64,000 bases of DNA from Pseudopyrenochaeta lycopersici (taxonomy: Eukaryota > Ascomycota > Dothideomycetes > Pleosporales > Pseudopyrenochaetaceae): positions 868,001 through 932,000 of the forward strand of contig NHZP01000017.1 of the NCBI GenBank assembly GCA_003313425.1, written 5' to 3'. The notes under the pieces are model-generated. The model was not told where the DNA came from. It worked only from the letters and a program-made list of their open reading frames with translations, and searched no databases. Position numbers and translations under genes: made by a program. Below, piece by piece: positions 37,430-50,577 of the stretch; positions within the stretch are counted from its first letter, which is position 1; each line of letters starts with the position of its first letter.

Positions 37430-39080
37430 ATGTCAGCAGATCTTTTCGCCGAATTTGGAACTACTCCAAGTTCGAATCAGAAGCCACAGTCGGGATCAAC
37501 TGCGCAACCTGGGGTGCATCCCGCAGCGTCCTTCAGCTTCTTTGATAGCTTAAGCTCCACGCCAACCCCAGTCACGCAATCGCAACAACAGCTGCCAGCA
37601 CAGACATTTCAAAGCTTCACATCTGCTCCAACTCAAGCGACAGAACCAGATGAAAATGAAGATTGGGGTGATTTCGAGGGCGGATCGTCGCTCGAGCCGG
37701 CTCCTCCCGCCCAACAGGATCCATTTGCTTTTGCAGCGCCTCAGGCTTCGCAGCCTCGCCATGACCCGTGGAACCTTACTTCGGCTGCACAAGACCCGTT
37801 TGGAATTGATTTCAAGCGACAGCCTCAGCCTGTACAGGACACGTGGCAAAAGGCACCAATTGTGAAGGCAAAGAAATCGGCAGATCCGAGTGTCTTATTC
37901 GATGCAGAGGATGATTTTGATGATGATGACGATTTTGGCGACTTTGAGGGCACAGAAGAAACCAAATCACCGCCAGTAATACCAGCGACGCGCTCTTCCG
38001 CGCTAAACGATTTACTGGGAGACCTGAGTGTATCAGAACAGAAGCCTCCCGTCACAAGTAGACGAGATGGTATTGGCGCTACACAAGTCTCGAAGACCGC
38101 AGGTTCCGCGAGGAGGGAGCCAGCTAAAGGGTTTGGGATGACATCGCATACCACGCAACCATCAAAGGCGCCCGCTTTAACAGCACAGAAGGAGGAAGAT
38201 GCGTGGGATACTTTCGACGACTGGGAGGCTTCTATACCAACCAAAGAACCACTCAAACCATCCAATAAACCAAAGACAGCTAATGCTACTATTGCGGCTA
38301 AAGCTTCAGTGACACCTGCTCCTATCCTCTCTCCAACGGTAGACAACCTACGACCTGGAGAATTACCGCCGACCAATGTACCACCACCTGGCGTTCTACT
38401 CTCACTTTTTCCATCGCTGTTCGCAGATGCTCAAGAGAAGCTGTTCAAGCCCATGGCAGCGCAGACTCTGCCCATGAGGAACAAGCTATTAGCTGAAGCA
38501 GGCACAATCAACTACCTCCAAGGCTATCTCATCCTGGCAAATGTTGCAGCACACATCATAGCGGGCCGAAAGCTGCGTTGGAAACGAGATCAACACCTGT
38601 CCCAGGGTATGAGGATTGGCCCAGCATCTTCGAAATCAACATCGGGCATGAAGTTGACAGGGATTGACAAGGGCGAGAGCATGAAAGAAGAGAGGGAAGT
38701 GTCTGATGTTGTGCGAGTATGGAAGGAACAAGTAGGACGATTACGGCATGTCGTCTCAGGCGCCAACCAAATCAAAGCTGGCACTCTGAGCGCAGTACCA
38801 GATTTGCAAGAAATGCTACCAGTGAAGACGCTGAAGCAATCTGAAGGAGGCATACCAGCACGCCAGCCCTGTATGATGTGCGGGTTGAAGAGAGATGAGA
38901 GGGTCACCGCGACTGATATGGCTACTGATGACAGCTTTGGGGAGTGGTGGATTGAGCAGGTCAACATGCATCGAGGTGAGTGTTGGCTGATGCCAGGTTT
39001 CACGGCCATGCTGACTGACTACTTTCTCAGGATGCCGCAACTTTTGGAACGAGCACCAAGACAGGCTTCGACAGCGGTGA
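37430..39080 (+). CDS. Acidic DF/DP-motif protein, aftiphilin-like clathrin accessory factor
   Basis: Exons 37430-38975 and 39031-39080, about 531 aa. The last exon restores a C-terminal motif (MHRGCRNFWNEHQDRL). The first 250 residues are disordered and full of short adaptor-binding peptides: WGDFEGG, DPFAF, DPWNL, DPFGIDF, DFGDFEG, WDTFDDW. Such FxDF, DPF, DPW and WxxF peptides dock on clathrin adaptor ears (AP-1 gamma and AP-2 alpha). The folded C-terminal half is alpha-helical (LFPSLFADAQEKLFKPMA, then AGTINYLQGYLILANVAA) and ends in a possible zinc site, CMMCGLKRDERV...HRGC. Together this resembles aftiphilin/Laa2-type accessory proteins of post-Golgi clathrin traffic. The assignment rests on motifs, not on close homology that I can verify. 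Confidence 0.7.
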
Positions 39081-40466
39081 TTTTGTACACCCTGTCTGCG
39101 CATCGCCAGCTCATCCCAAGTCGGAACGGACTAACATGTGGGAGCTGGCATCTTGATCGGCCTCGTAAGCCTCAACCAATGGTGATGGCCGGGGAATAGG
39201 GCGCTAAGCAGAGTGGTTACGTTTTGAATAACACTATGCATTGGCGGCAAAGCAATCAGAGAGAGCCAGTCAACTGAGCATATGTCTACAAAGATTCTGC
39301 AATGTACATGTAGATGAGCTGGCGAAGAAATTTCTTCAGCGCCGAGAATGTGCAAAAGGCCATTGAGGGGTTTGGACAGGAGGATAAGAAGGAGCTCGGG
39401 CGAATTGACGGGGCGCAGCTGGGTTGGAAAGGATGTTGTAATTGACGCGGCATAGGTAGGAACACATGCCAGAAAATTGCTCGCGGAGGGATGTCGGCGT
39501 TGAGCAAAGCCCGGGTCTGGTAGCGGGAGCCAGAGGAGCCAAACGAGTGTTCCCGACGAATGCTTTCAGCGACGCGGGGCATTCGGGCATGGCAGAAGTC
39601 GACTGGGTGCACAGCAATGAGGGTTGTGTCTTTGTGGTACTGTACCGTCCAGCGTAGCGGATGGGTAGTGCCACGTGGGTTTGCCGTTGTTGTCGCTGTC
39701 TTCTTTTGCCGAGAACTGGATCTGATCTGATCTGGGACTTTGTAGCGCAGAGGTGGGTGGGTCTGTGCGGGGCAGACAGGCAGCGTGGGTGCAATGCAAA
39801 TACTCGTCTCAAGTCACATACCAGTAGTGTCTGCAGAAGAATCTCCGCCTCTTCAATTCTCCCATCGCCCGTGACGTAGCCGTCTGAAGCATCGCCGCCG
39901 TCCCGCATTGTCTCGCGAGTCTCCCATCGCGCGTTGCAGCCCTGAAGCACACTCGTAGCTCAACCTCCCCCGCCAAACCCTTTTGCACCACCCGCCCTCG
40001 CAACTCCGTGTCCCAGAAGCGGCTCCCGCGTCACGTTTCGCCGTACACGTCAAGTAGTGTACCCGCAAGCAACGAGACCTTCTTCTCCGCCGTGGTCCTC
40101 TGCTGCCCGTGCTCCCACCGAACCGAGACAGCGTTCAAGGCCTGGGAACGGGCGCGCGCACGCCTCAGGGAATGAGCAGGCCACACGACTATGGTAAGCC
40201 GTCAAGTGACTCCCTGCGCGGGCCCATGATGCCCACCACCGCGTCTGTGCCGGGCGTTGCCGCTGGGGCAGTGGTGAGCATTGCGAGTTTCACCGCTCCA
40301 TGCCTCAACAATCCAACCATTGCGCCCAGAGACGTCCTGCTCCGAGCTACTGCACTCGCCAAAGCCCCGACACACTGCCCGATGCCCACGACCTCGTCCG
40401 CGTGTCCGGCCCTCTTGTCGTCCCTGCTATTCCCCTTTCACTGTGCATTGTCTACCACCACGCTTC
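39081..40466. other. Intergenic region and probable PAS kinase 5' leader
   Basis: 1.4 kb with no supported gene; reverse ORF 39336-39950 (204 codons) has no domain. Near 40169 there is an ATG followed by seven codons and a good donor (ATG/GTAAGC), which could be an upstream coding or leader exon of the kinase. I could not find a clearly matching acceptor. Confidence 0.4.
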
Positions 40467-43400
40467 ATGGGCTCGACGGCTGACACGCTCACCCCTCCAG
40501 GCTCTCCACCAGAAGAACCCCACTTCGATGCCCTGCCAAAAACGCGCTTTGTCCCCGAATATGCCTCGCTGGTCAAGAACAAGAGCACCTCGAATCTGCT
40601 GGCCCAGTCGAGGGCCGCGCCCCAACTAGATACCGCAAAGCGCATGAGCATAGATGCCGGCCAGCTCGACCGCATGGTAAGGTGAGTATACATACAGGAG
40701 GAGGAAGAGGAAGGAACGCTTGCGCATGTGCATGATTGGTAGTGGCTGACGCATCTGCATTTTAGGTCGCCTATCGTCCCGGAGCATGAACATGGCATGG
40801 GAGCCTCTGGCCTTCGCCGCATTCGCCAGCAACCAGGGCCCCGATTGCCTCCCACAACCCAACGAGCCACTTCGCTGAATATCGCCACTCCTCCTGTCTC
40901 GAGACACCCCTCTGGCACTGCGCCCTCGGCCCCAGGCTCCCCCACATTTGCTTTTGGCGAAGATCTGACCCGCTTCCCCTCGGAATCACTGCACTCTTTC
41001 TCGTTTGCGACCCAGTCGGAGGAGTTTATACACAATCGTCAGAATGTACTGAAGCGGTCCATAGACTTTATGCGGGACCGACTCGGCTGGGCGGCGACGA
41101 ACCCGGGGATAGCAAACGCCCAGGCGAGGCTCAGCGGTGACCAGGAGGTACAGAGCATGATGGAGCTGTTGACACGGGCGCATCTTATAGGCCAGGACGG
41201 CACAGGAGCTCACGGCTTGGGTGCACTGGGCCCAGTCACCGGGCCTGCGGACATGTCTGGCGAGAATCCATTCGAGAAAGGCTTCATGGCCGACCGATCC
41301 GAGAGCCCAGAAAGCATGCTTGAAGCTGCAAGGCCGGCGGTGCACAGGGTATCAACCGCCGACAATGCAGAGGCAAACAGCCGGTCAGATTCACAAGACA
41401 CGAAGAGCACAGCAACTTCCGATCTTGCTTCGGAAGCGTCAAGTATAAGAACTGCGAATGCCTCTCCACCGCCTAAGCGGCCAGAACGCGTTGCTTTGAA
41501 GCGCACCCTCACAGATGTAGCACCCCTCACAATACAGAGCCAATTACACGACGCCCTGGCACAACCATATCTAGTAGGAGACCAGGGTCAGATCAATCAC
41601 TTAGTATCTCCGACGTCAGTGCCAAGTGTCCCACCAAGCTTCAGTGGCGCACCTGGCCCTCATATTGCCGGCTCAGCGCCCCATGGCCATGGAATCCGGC
41701 ATGCTCCAGCTGCCCAGGCTATCTTCACCACTGAAACGCAATCACCGTGGACTATTACATCGGCAAATGATTTGGCGTGTTTAGTGTTTGGGGTAACAAG
41801 AGCTGAGGTTCGCAAGTTGGGCATTCTGGAAGTCGTTCGAGAGGACCGTAGGAAATGGCTCGAGAGCAAGCTGAAGAACCCAGATGTTGGCTCCAAGCCC
41901 CAAAACTCACAGTCCGCGGTGTCTTCGGCAACCAATCTGAAGGTCGGTAATGGGGTTACAGCAAGACTACTCAGCAAAGCACCGTCACGCGTAACGGCCG
42001 CACGCAAAGCGAAGACAGACGATGGAAGTGGATCGTCATACTACGATGCGAAAAAGTCGGGCAAGCTGAATCATGAGCACAAAGGCTCAAGAGGTGTTTT
42101 ATTGTGCGGTGATGTCATTCCGATACAGAAGCGAAACGGTGCGACCGGATCTGCGAGTTTATGGGTCAAGGAGAAGCGAGGTGGACTCATCTGGGTCTTA
42201 GAAGAGATAGCAGAGGATGTTGTGTACATCAATGTCGATGAGGTAGGTTGCGTGTCAAAAGGCTGGGGAGCGACCGAAGCAGTGTTCGGAAGCGATCGTT
42301 TACGAAGAGGAATGGATCTGAAGCGATTAATACCTGGCATTCCGCGTCTCAAAGGTACCAATACCGGTGCCCTTGACTACGATGAGATTGATGAAGTCCG
42401 CAACTACACGGCTCGAACATCGAACAGCATCAACATTCCGGTAACGGTTGAAGCATTGCCAGGCGAGCCCACATTCCGTGTCTCTAGCTTCCCTCACATT
42501 GCAGGCATTATTGTGCTGTCATCCTTGGATCTTACGATTACGAGCTCTAATTCCGTTTTCTCGTCAGCCTTGTTCGGACAACCGCGTCCCGAAGGCGTCC
42601 ACGTAAGCAAGCTTATACCCGCATTCGATAAGATACTGCACGTCATGACCGACGAAGATAAGATCGAGTTGGTCGATGGCATAGTCATCCCCGAACACAG
42701 CTTCCGGCGTGCCCGGGCGCTACTGGCAATGCGGGAAGGCAGTGCAGATGCCGCCGCCATTTTCTTAAGACCAAGTGGGCTACCTGCAATGCACCGTGAT
42801 GGATCCGACATCATGGTCGATGTGCAGATGAGGGTTGTGAAGAGCGAAAAGACTCCACAGTTTGACGAAAACGTGATTGAGGAAGAGGATGGAACCCCGA
42901 GTCAGCCGAAGGTGCCGGAGCTCGTATATGCCTTGTGGATAACATACTCGAGGCAATTACATGCGGCAAGTCATGGTATTGGGCCGGTAACGCCCCTTCT
43001 ATCACGTCCTCCGTCACCGCGTCAGCCTGAGCCAGGACAGTCGAACTTTATAGTTCCTCAGGAGCCAGAGTCGCACCAGTCGCGAGCAAACTCGCCGCCC
43101 GTATCGTTGTTAACGCAACAGCTTCAGGATGCTGCGCGACCTGATACCCCCAAAGAGCCGCTAGCGGGGTCTATGGCGCCACCCCCAGTACCAGCGAAAG
43201 AAGAGCCTCCTCAAAAGAAGACTATCAATGATTTCGTGGTATTGGAGGAGATGGGCCAAGGCGCATATGGCCAAGTCAAGCTTTGTCGATACAAGAAGCT
43301 CAGCAGCAAGAAGGTCGTGATCAAGTATGTCACGAAGCGGCGTATCTTGGTCGATACATGGACGCGGGATCGACGACTGGGTACTGTACCTCTGGAGATC

Positions 43401-44100
43401 CATGTTCTCGACTACTTACGACGAGACGGCTTCAAGCACCCCAATATTGTCGAAATGTCCGATTTCTTCGAAGATGATATCAACTACTACATTGAGATGG
43501 TTCCACACGGCTTGCCTGGCATGGATCTCTTCGACTATATCGAGCTCCGGGTGAACATGGAGGAGAAGGAGTGTCGCAAGATCTTCGTCCAAGTCGCCGA
43601 GGCGATACACCATCTACATACCAAGGCGAAGGTAGTACATCGCGATATCAAGGACGAGAATGTGGTGCTCGATGGTGAGGGTAACATCAAGCTTATTGAC
43701 TTTGGTAGCGCGGCATATATCAAAAGTGGACCTTTTGATGTTTTTGTAGGCACTATTGGTATGTACCCAAGCCCCACTCTTCGTTTACCTTAACGTCCCT
43801 AATATTTGCTTACACTCCCTAGATTACGCCGCCCCAGAAGTGCTGGCCGGAAAAGCCTACCGCGGCAAGGAACAAGACGTCTGGGCTCTTGGTATCCTGC
43901 TCTACACCATCATCTACAAGGAGAATCCGTTCTATTCGATCGACGAGATCATGGATCATGATTTGAGGGTGCCGTGGGTCATGAGCGAAGAGAGTATCGA
44001 CTTGGTGCGGCTGATGCTGGACCGTGATGTCGAGAAGCGTATCACGATTTCCCAAGTTTTGGAACATGCTTGGTGTAATGGGGGCGAAGGGGATAGCTGA
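40467..44100 (+). CDS. PSK1: PAS kinase (Psk1/Psk2, PASK type)
   Basis: Nutrient-sensing serine/threonine kinase that in yeast directs glucose partitioning and translation. Exons 40467-40681, 40766-43758 and 43823-44100, about 1161 aa. Two PAS-like regions are visible, near residue 395 (WTITSANDLACLVFG) and near 642 (FPHIAGIIVLSSLDLTI). The kinase domain covers about residues 893-1158: glycine loop MGQGAYGQVKL near 901, VVIKYV, HRDIKDEN from residue 1030, DFGSA from 1050, then across the last intron GTIDYAAPEV, completing the APE motif. The N-terminal third is disordered and Ser/Pro-rich. The start at 40467 (MGSTADTLTPPGSP) is the best-looking Met. The frame is open for another 186 nt upstream, and a separate upstream exon near 40169 cannot be excluded. 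Confidence 0.9.
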
Positions 44101-45153
44101 GAGGTCAATACATGCCATGCGACGGCAGAAGACGCATATAGTGCCGAGCACTCCGTAACATATAAGAGGAAGGATCAACATATAAAACGACTGATGACAA
44201 TGATGTTTAGCATGATGTTTGCATGAGCGGGACGGGTCCGGATTCCCGCTTCTCAGGGCTTGTTAGAGCTTTGCAAGATTACTCCGTATTCTTATATCGC
44301 ATTACCAGCATGGGCTCGAACTAGGAAGGGCGATATTAAAATGAAAACCCGACTTCGTTTATATAAGGTGTGTCAGGAATTTCTGGTGTAGATGATGAGC
44401 CATGGAAAGATGACGGAGTAGGATTGGTGGTCGTACCCTAGTACCGACGCGTGTCCAACCTCTTTCAACCGTGAACTTATGCCAGCTCTCATGCAAGGCA
44501 GGAGGATCCGCATCGGCCATGACCGAAGAATTTTTTTTTTGTCAAATTTCTATACTCGGTGTCAATGTTTCCAGAAATCCTTGACGATGCTTGCGGTAAT
44601 GCGGAGGCGGCCAATCTTCGTTGTGTGACCATGATATCAGCAGCAAAAAGATACCAAGATTCAAAAGTCCAGCCAATGCCCGCGAGACCCGCAATCCATG
44701 GAAATCATGGACTGTGCACAGCCATGGTCTTATTTTCAGCTGGGCGCACAGCCACATGTTCTAAGCGCTTTGCCGAATCTGACTTAGCCACTTATCACGT
44801 TTCGGACCCCATTCTCCAAAAAGCAGGTCACACTTTCATGCTTGGAGGATGGCCTGAGGCTGAGGTGCATATACGATGGCTATGTCACGCTGAAGGCAAG
44901 CCCCAGCCAATGGCGGAGATGGCGCCACGAACTGTGGCTCGTTATAAGGCGGGCAGCAGCCACTGACACCCTCTATCTCAGAATAGCTTGGTTGGGTCTC
45001 TTTGGGCGTGAAGGTTTGGAATATGTTCAATTGTTTCCCCTCGCGTTCTTCTATTTGTAAATTGCTGGGCGATACGCCAATAACTACAATACCAACAACT
45101 ACTCACGGATAGTCGGCGACAGACCATACATTCGCGCGCTGCGCTTGGCCACA
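44101..45153. other. Intergenic region of 1 kb
   Basis: 3' flank of PAS kinase and promoter of the homeodomain gene. ORF 44559-44966 (135 codons) is unrecognised. An 11-T run lies at 44530-44540. No supported gene. Confidence 0.45.
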
Positions 45154-47324
45154 ATGCTGTCCCCAAACGACATTGCGCCAAAGAGTAAGGCGGCTAGTAT
45201 TTGGTCGTTCGATTCAGGTTATGGATCGAATACCTTGGAGGATGACGAAAACTTCCAGGTACCGACTCTGACCGGTGTAGAGCCCACCCGCAAGGCAGAA
45301 GCTGACGCTCTTTCTAGGCTATCAACCATGGAAACTTAACAGCCGACCAGATTATTCCTCAAACCCCACAGCAACCTGTCGGTCTAGGTCTTTATGGTTT
45401 CTGGAACATCCACGTCAAGGACCAATTGCGTGTATCAAGATCGGAACCAGCAATCGGGCCAGTGACTACCAAACTCAATGTCTTCACCACTAAACAGGGT
45501 TCTACCAACGATTTTATCCTGCCGGCCTCGAGCAGTAGCCAGCAAACTTGCGTCACCTGTCAGCTTTGGGCTATTACGAATCCTGGAGAGGGCCTGACAT
45601 GCGACAGTTGTAGCGAGAAGCGCTTCGTCGCACCTGACGAGCTTCTTGTCTATGATAGGCATCCGAAAGTAAAACTTGGCGTCCCTCGGCTTGAGATTCC
45701 ACGTGAACCGCTGTTCGACGTTTCAGATGAGCAAGAGTTCGAGGTCCCACATCAACAACGATCGAAGAAGCCGTCGCGAAGCAGGAATCCAAGACGTTGC
45801 TCAGCCTGTGAGATCTCAACACTCATTGGTCTCACTAAAACTTCCAAATGCGCCTCCTGCAGCCCGAACCCTGATCTGCTTTCTCCAATATCGCCAATCC
45901 GATCGTCCACGGTCAAACGCTCTTGTGCCCGACGTCCTAGTAAACTCCCGCCTCAAGCTCTGCGACGTTTACAGCTCTGGCTTCAAGAGAACTGCACCAA
46001 TCCGTACCCCGATGCCGAAACCAAACGCTCGCTTGCTGATGAGTGCGGGATTACTGAGAAGCAGGTCAACACTTGGTTTACGAATGCCCGAGCAAGGCGG
46101 ATGCGGAGCTCGGTTGATCGTTCAAATCCCCAATCAGAGGATGAAGAAAACTATGAGCCGGTAAATTCAAGCGTTACAACGACACCAATATGTAATGACG
46201 GCCTTTCTTTCGGGTATGGGGCACTGACAGATCGTCGACCTTCTGACACACCCAATCTTGTTGCTAATGGCTTCAACCTGGCAGCATCAACAACAACGCC
46301 TAGGCGAGGAAAGAAGAAAGACTATGGTCACCTAAATACTGTGTCTCCCATTGATGATCGCCAATCACCTCTCCCGCCAACACCAGTAACCGCAAGCGCT
46401 TCCGGCAAAGAAAGTGAACAGGATACATGGCAATGTACCTTCTGCTACCAACACATCGCTCCCAAATCCTGGCGTCGCCATGAGGAGACTCAACATCGTC
46501 CCAAGCGTAAATGGACATGCCTCCTTAATGGTCCGCAACTAACCCTTCCTTCCCGCTCATTTCCGTCAACGGTATGTGCATTCTGCATGGCCGAGAATCC
46601 TAGCGAAGAACATTTCCTTCAGACACACCGAATCACCGAGTGTATGAAGAAAAGTGAAAACGAAAGAACATTCCTGCGGCCAGACCATTTGCGACAACAT
46701 GTGAAAAATTTTCACAAAGTACAATTGCGCGACTTTGTAAGAGACAGTTGGCGGAGAGAAGGACCGGGAAAGAACGATGTTGAGAATTGGATTTGTGGGT
46801 TCTGCAGCCAAACACTCCAGACCTGGGATAGTAGACAGACCCATATCGCTGGGCATTTCAAAGATGGCCTGACAATGGCAGATTGGGGAGAACACAGTCA
46901 ACCGACCTCGGCGATTGAACCAACCAAGAAGCGGCGCAATTCGAACACAGAGTTCTCGAACGTGTTTTCCAAACTCGCCAGAACACTGACCGGCCAGTCG
47001 AACCGTCACACCAACCACGTTAATCAATCAAACAGCCACTTCGCCAACGCCTGGGAATCCATACCAACTTCCGCAAGTCCCTCTGCCTCTGCAACGCCTC
47101 TGCTGCCAGACATGGTTTTTGATAGCTTCATGGCGGAAGTGTGCGGCAATTGCGTGGATTCTTGCGACCCGGTCAGCACCACACTTGCGCAGTACTCTAC
47201 TCACGATGACGCCCCGGAGTCTACTACCTTACAAGATGAGGAAAATATGGAGTTGGATATTGAAACACTCGCTGATGCATTTCTAAATGGGAGTTCTATG
47301 GAGTTTCAGGGACCTTGGGGATAA
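45154..47324 (+). CDS. Homeodomain (TALE) plus C2H2 zinc-finger transcription factor
   Basis: Exons 45154-45258 and 45318-47324 are joined by a 59 nt intron (GTACCG...TCTAG) to ENFQ-AINHGNLTAD, about 703 aa. Two cysteine ribbons come first: CVTCQLWAI...CDSC near residue 75, and CSACEIS...CASC near 190. A homeodomain follows at about residues 245-300, with helix 3 reading QVNTWFTNARARR and the NPYP loop, which marks the TALE/KN class. After it come C2H2-like fingers from about 405 (WQCTFCYQHIAPKSW), a CAFC...H segment, and a last one near 526 (WICGFCSQTLQTW...H...H). A Ser/Thr-rich, acidic tail ends the protein. The two DNA-binding modules imply a nuclear regulator; targets are unknown. The ATG at 45154 is preceded by ACAA, a fair start context. 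Confidence 0.85.
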
Positions 47325-47834
47325 CAGCAGGAGTAGTGGTTTCCTTTGAATGAAATAGATATCCTTCTTCTTCTAGAAGTAGCAGCAATACCATGCTATC
47401 AATCATTCTTGTCGCCTTTTGAAACTTTCCACTGTTGATCAACGCCTGACACTTCAATGGCGTGACGGCGTGTGTTGTCTTGGCAGCTGAACGCACTTGG
47501 CAAACGACGGAGTGGGCAAAGCTGAGCAAAGTCTGGAACATGGCAGCCTAGACAGCTGTAAACCCCCTGTTTCCATATTCTGGCCACGGAAACTACCGAC
47601 TGAAATATCGTTTCGATTTCGCTTGGTTTGTCGTTCCCGAAATAAAAGTGGGTGCCAGCCACAGGCTGTTCATGTGTCGAGTCATTTTACGAGAATTGGA
47701 AAGCAGGCAACTTGCAGTTTCAACAAAGAGCGGCACGGAGGCTTGCAAAGGCGGTTCAGCCTGCTAGCTAAGAGGCGTGAGCCTGTCGATTGTTTTGTGC
47801 GCTTTCTGAGAACATTTTACACACCTCCCCACTG
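47325..47834. other. Intergenic region between homeodomain and HET genes
   Basis: 510 bp: 3' flank of one gene and promoter of the next on the same strand. Nothing specific recognised. Confidence 0.5.
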
Positions 47835-49996
47835 ATGCAGGCCCTCGTGAGCAGAGTATTTGGTTCCGGAACAAAAACTGCACCCAAGGATAGCGAAACA
47901 TTATGTGAACGATGCGAATCTCTCCGCTTCGACGAGTGCTTCGAGGGATGGATGCAAGATGCCTGGAGGAAGAGAGTTATCAAAGCAACGCCCAATTTGC
48001 AAAGTAAGTGCACGCTTTGCAATGTGTTCTTACAGTTCCTTCGGCAGTGTGAGAACCTACGAGATTTAGAGACAGTACGTGGTGGAAAGGGGTATCGAGT
48101 CAAGTTTATTCCCCGTCAAATCTCAACGAATGCTACTTTAGATATCGACCGTCACTTTACGGTGCAGGAACATTGGAAGATGGCCTACTTCGCAATCAGT
48201 AACAGGGAATTTCCGGGCGAGACGCTTCGTTTCTATCCCATGCATCCGCCTCTTTCGCAAGAAGAACAGAAGTGGCCAAGTTTCGGAATTGGGAGAATAA
48301 TTGATGCTGCTAATGCAGATTTGGGCCTCGTCAAGTCTTGGCTCCATACTTGCGAAACGACTCACTCTACTGAATATGGATGTATGGATTCTGAAGGGTG
48401 GCCGTCAGGCGTGCCTCTGAGTATCATCGACTGCAAGACGAGAAGAGTGAGAGTTGCTGAAAACCACGAGCCTTATATCTGTTTAAGTTATGTTTGGGGT
48501 GAAGCATGTTCTCGTGCCCAAACTTGTGGCGCAGACCTTCCAGAAGTACTTCCAAAGACCATTGAGGATGCGATTTTTGTAGCGCTGGAGCTTGGTATTC
48601 CTCAACTTTGGGTTGATCAGTACTGCATCAGCCAAACCAATCTTGATGAAAAGCATTCTGCCATTGCTTCCATGCATTTGATCTATGCGGGCGCTGTACT
48701 CACAATTGTAGCAACGGGCAGCAGTGATGCATCAAGTGGTCTGTCGGGGATTCGAGGGACCTTTCGGCGAGCACCACGTCAAGTCACTATAGGTCGTAGC
48801 TCATTCATCGTGTCTCGTGACCTACGGCAGGAGGTCGAAGTCTCACGATGGAATACCCGTGGATGGTAAGGATTCCCATCACAAAATGCATGTAGAATGA
48901 TTCTAATTTTGAGCTTCTGCCTCCTAGGACCTATCAAGAAGCGCTGCTTTCCCCAAGACGCCTTGTTTTTTCCACATCCCAACTATACTTTCAATGCAGG
49001 AAATCCCACTACTTTGAGGAATTAAGCGGTGAATTCGAGACTCAGAATGGTATCATGGAAGCTTTACAAGTCTGGCCAGCTCGTGCCATTGGCGAGCGTC
49101 CTACTTCCCTTTACAATCGACTTCAAGAGTACTTCCCACGTCAACTTTCCTTCGGCTCAGACGCCTTGTATGCTTTCGAAGGTATCCTGAGCACATTTAC
49201 CCGCAAGTCATCTCATGGGAAGCGCTCAGCGCACTTTATAGGCATACCATTGGTCGAAGACTCTGATCATCTCTACGAAATGCAACGTTCGTTTGCGTCT
49301 GGTCTTACATGGCGACCCGGAAATCCAGATAAGAGTATCTCCGTGGTTCAAGGGAACTCAGTTCCGCAAATAAAGGAGGATCTCCAAAAACACTTCCCTT
49401 CTTGGACTTGGGCGGCGTATAAGGCGGCTAATCCAAACACAATAAACACCCTCATCTTTGAGTGTCAACTGCGTAATCTGGTGGATGGATGGGGCCGTCC
49501 ACGTGAATCAAAGACCGCAAAGTTCGGCTTTATAACACGCACTGGAGAGAAACTAGATCTGGAGTCTTTGAGCGAATACTTGTCCTCTCACGAATACAAT
49601 AAAATTCTCCCGTCCATCGAGATTACTACCTGGACCTTTACAAGTCGCATCTATCCAGAAAACTCCAACGAAGGGAACACGATTTCCGCGCTATTTTTGC
49701 GTAAAGGTGCAACCGTATATCTCGACAGCAATAGGCCGTGGGCTGGTGACGAAGTAAAAGCACTGTACATGGGCACAGGACCAAGCGATACAGGGAGTAG
49801 TTTTTACCAACTTGTGTTCCTGTTAGTGCATGAGACGGCTCTTGGCACGTTCTCCCGTGTCGGTATATGGTGTGCCAAGTTGCATGAGTCGATGGATGAC
49901 GAATTCCGCGTAGAAGAAGCTCTGGAGTGGATTCTTCACTCTGGTGATAAAGAGCGGGTGGTCACTTTAAAAACGGAAACATTGCTGCTTGTATAA
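47835..49996 (+). CDS. HET-domain protein (heterokaryon incompatibility family)
   Basis: Two exons, 47835-48865 and 48928-49996, with a 62 nt intron (GTAAGG...CCTAG), about 699 aa. The HET domain covers about residues 215-360: YICLSYVWGEA (block 1), GIPQLWVDQYCISQ (block 2), and RGWTYQEALLSPR (block 3). Block 3 is created exactly by the splice. Some HET proteins trigger cell death when genetically different hyphae fuse; most family members, this one included, have no assigned partner. Before the HET domain is a cysteine-bearing segment (LCERCESLRFDEC...CTLC). No NACHT, WD40 or ankyrin domain follows: the C-terminal 300 residues are the usual unclassified extension. The start is the first ATG in a frame that stays open 45 nt further up. 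Confidence 0.92.
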
Positions 49997-50577
49997 TCTG
50001 AAAAGGGACTTTTACTGAGATCTGTTGGAAAATGAAAATGGGGTCACTCCGCTGCGAATTCCATTATCCATCCCGCACCGGCTTCAAATCTCGGACTCTA
50101 CCGCTTAGATGTACATACAAGACGATAATTACAACATATAACATTCGCTCTGTTACAAACAATGTATATTATTCCTTTGCCTTTGAGTTAAACCGATGAG
50201 TATCTTTCTCAAACGTTCAAGCAAGTATCAAATTGGGCTAAGGCTGGTCACAATTTGGAAATGGCACTGTTTGTGGTTCGTGTCTAGTAATCATACGGAA
50301 CCACACGCACAGTAAAAACATCCTAAATAACGAAAAAGAGAATTTGATTCAGCGGCTGAGTACAAAAGGATTGTGGAGGAGTGAAGGACGTGCAATAGTG
50401 GTGTGAGTGAGATGTGGAGAGATATGTTGTAGAAGCGTGGTACAAAGTGTAAAGACTGTTTTATTGCTGATGATTGTCACAATCAAAGCTGAGTTGACAG
50501 TAAGCTCAGCTGGAACAAAAGAGTGCAGTTCCAGTATGAACTACATGTGAGACACATGTTGGTCGAGGCTCTCACAT
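49997..50577. other. Convergent intergenic region, HET gene / THI5
   Basis: 581 bp of 3' flanks; AT-rich in the middle. No gene seen. Confidence 0.5.

Noticed and set aside
50040..50120. TTCAAATC string resembling a tRNA B box
   Set aside because: No matching A box or acceptor stem could be folded around it; I found no tRNA gene in the window by eye.
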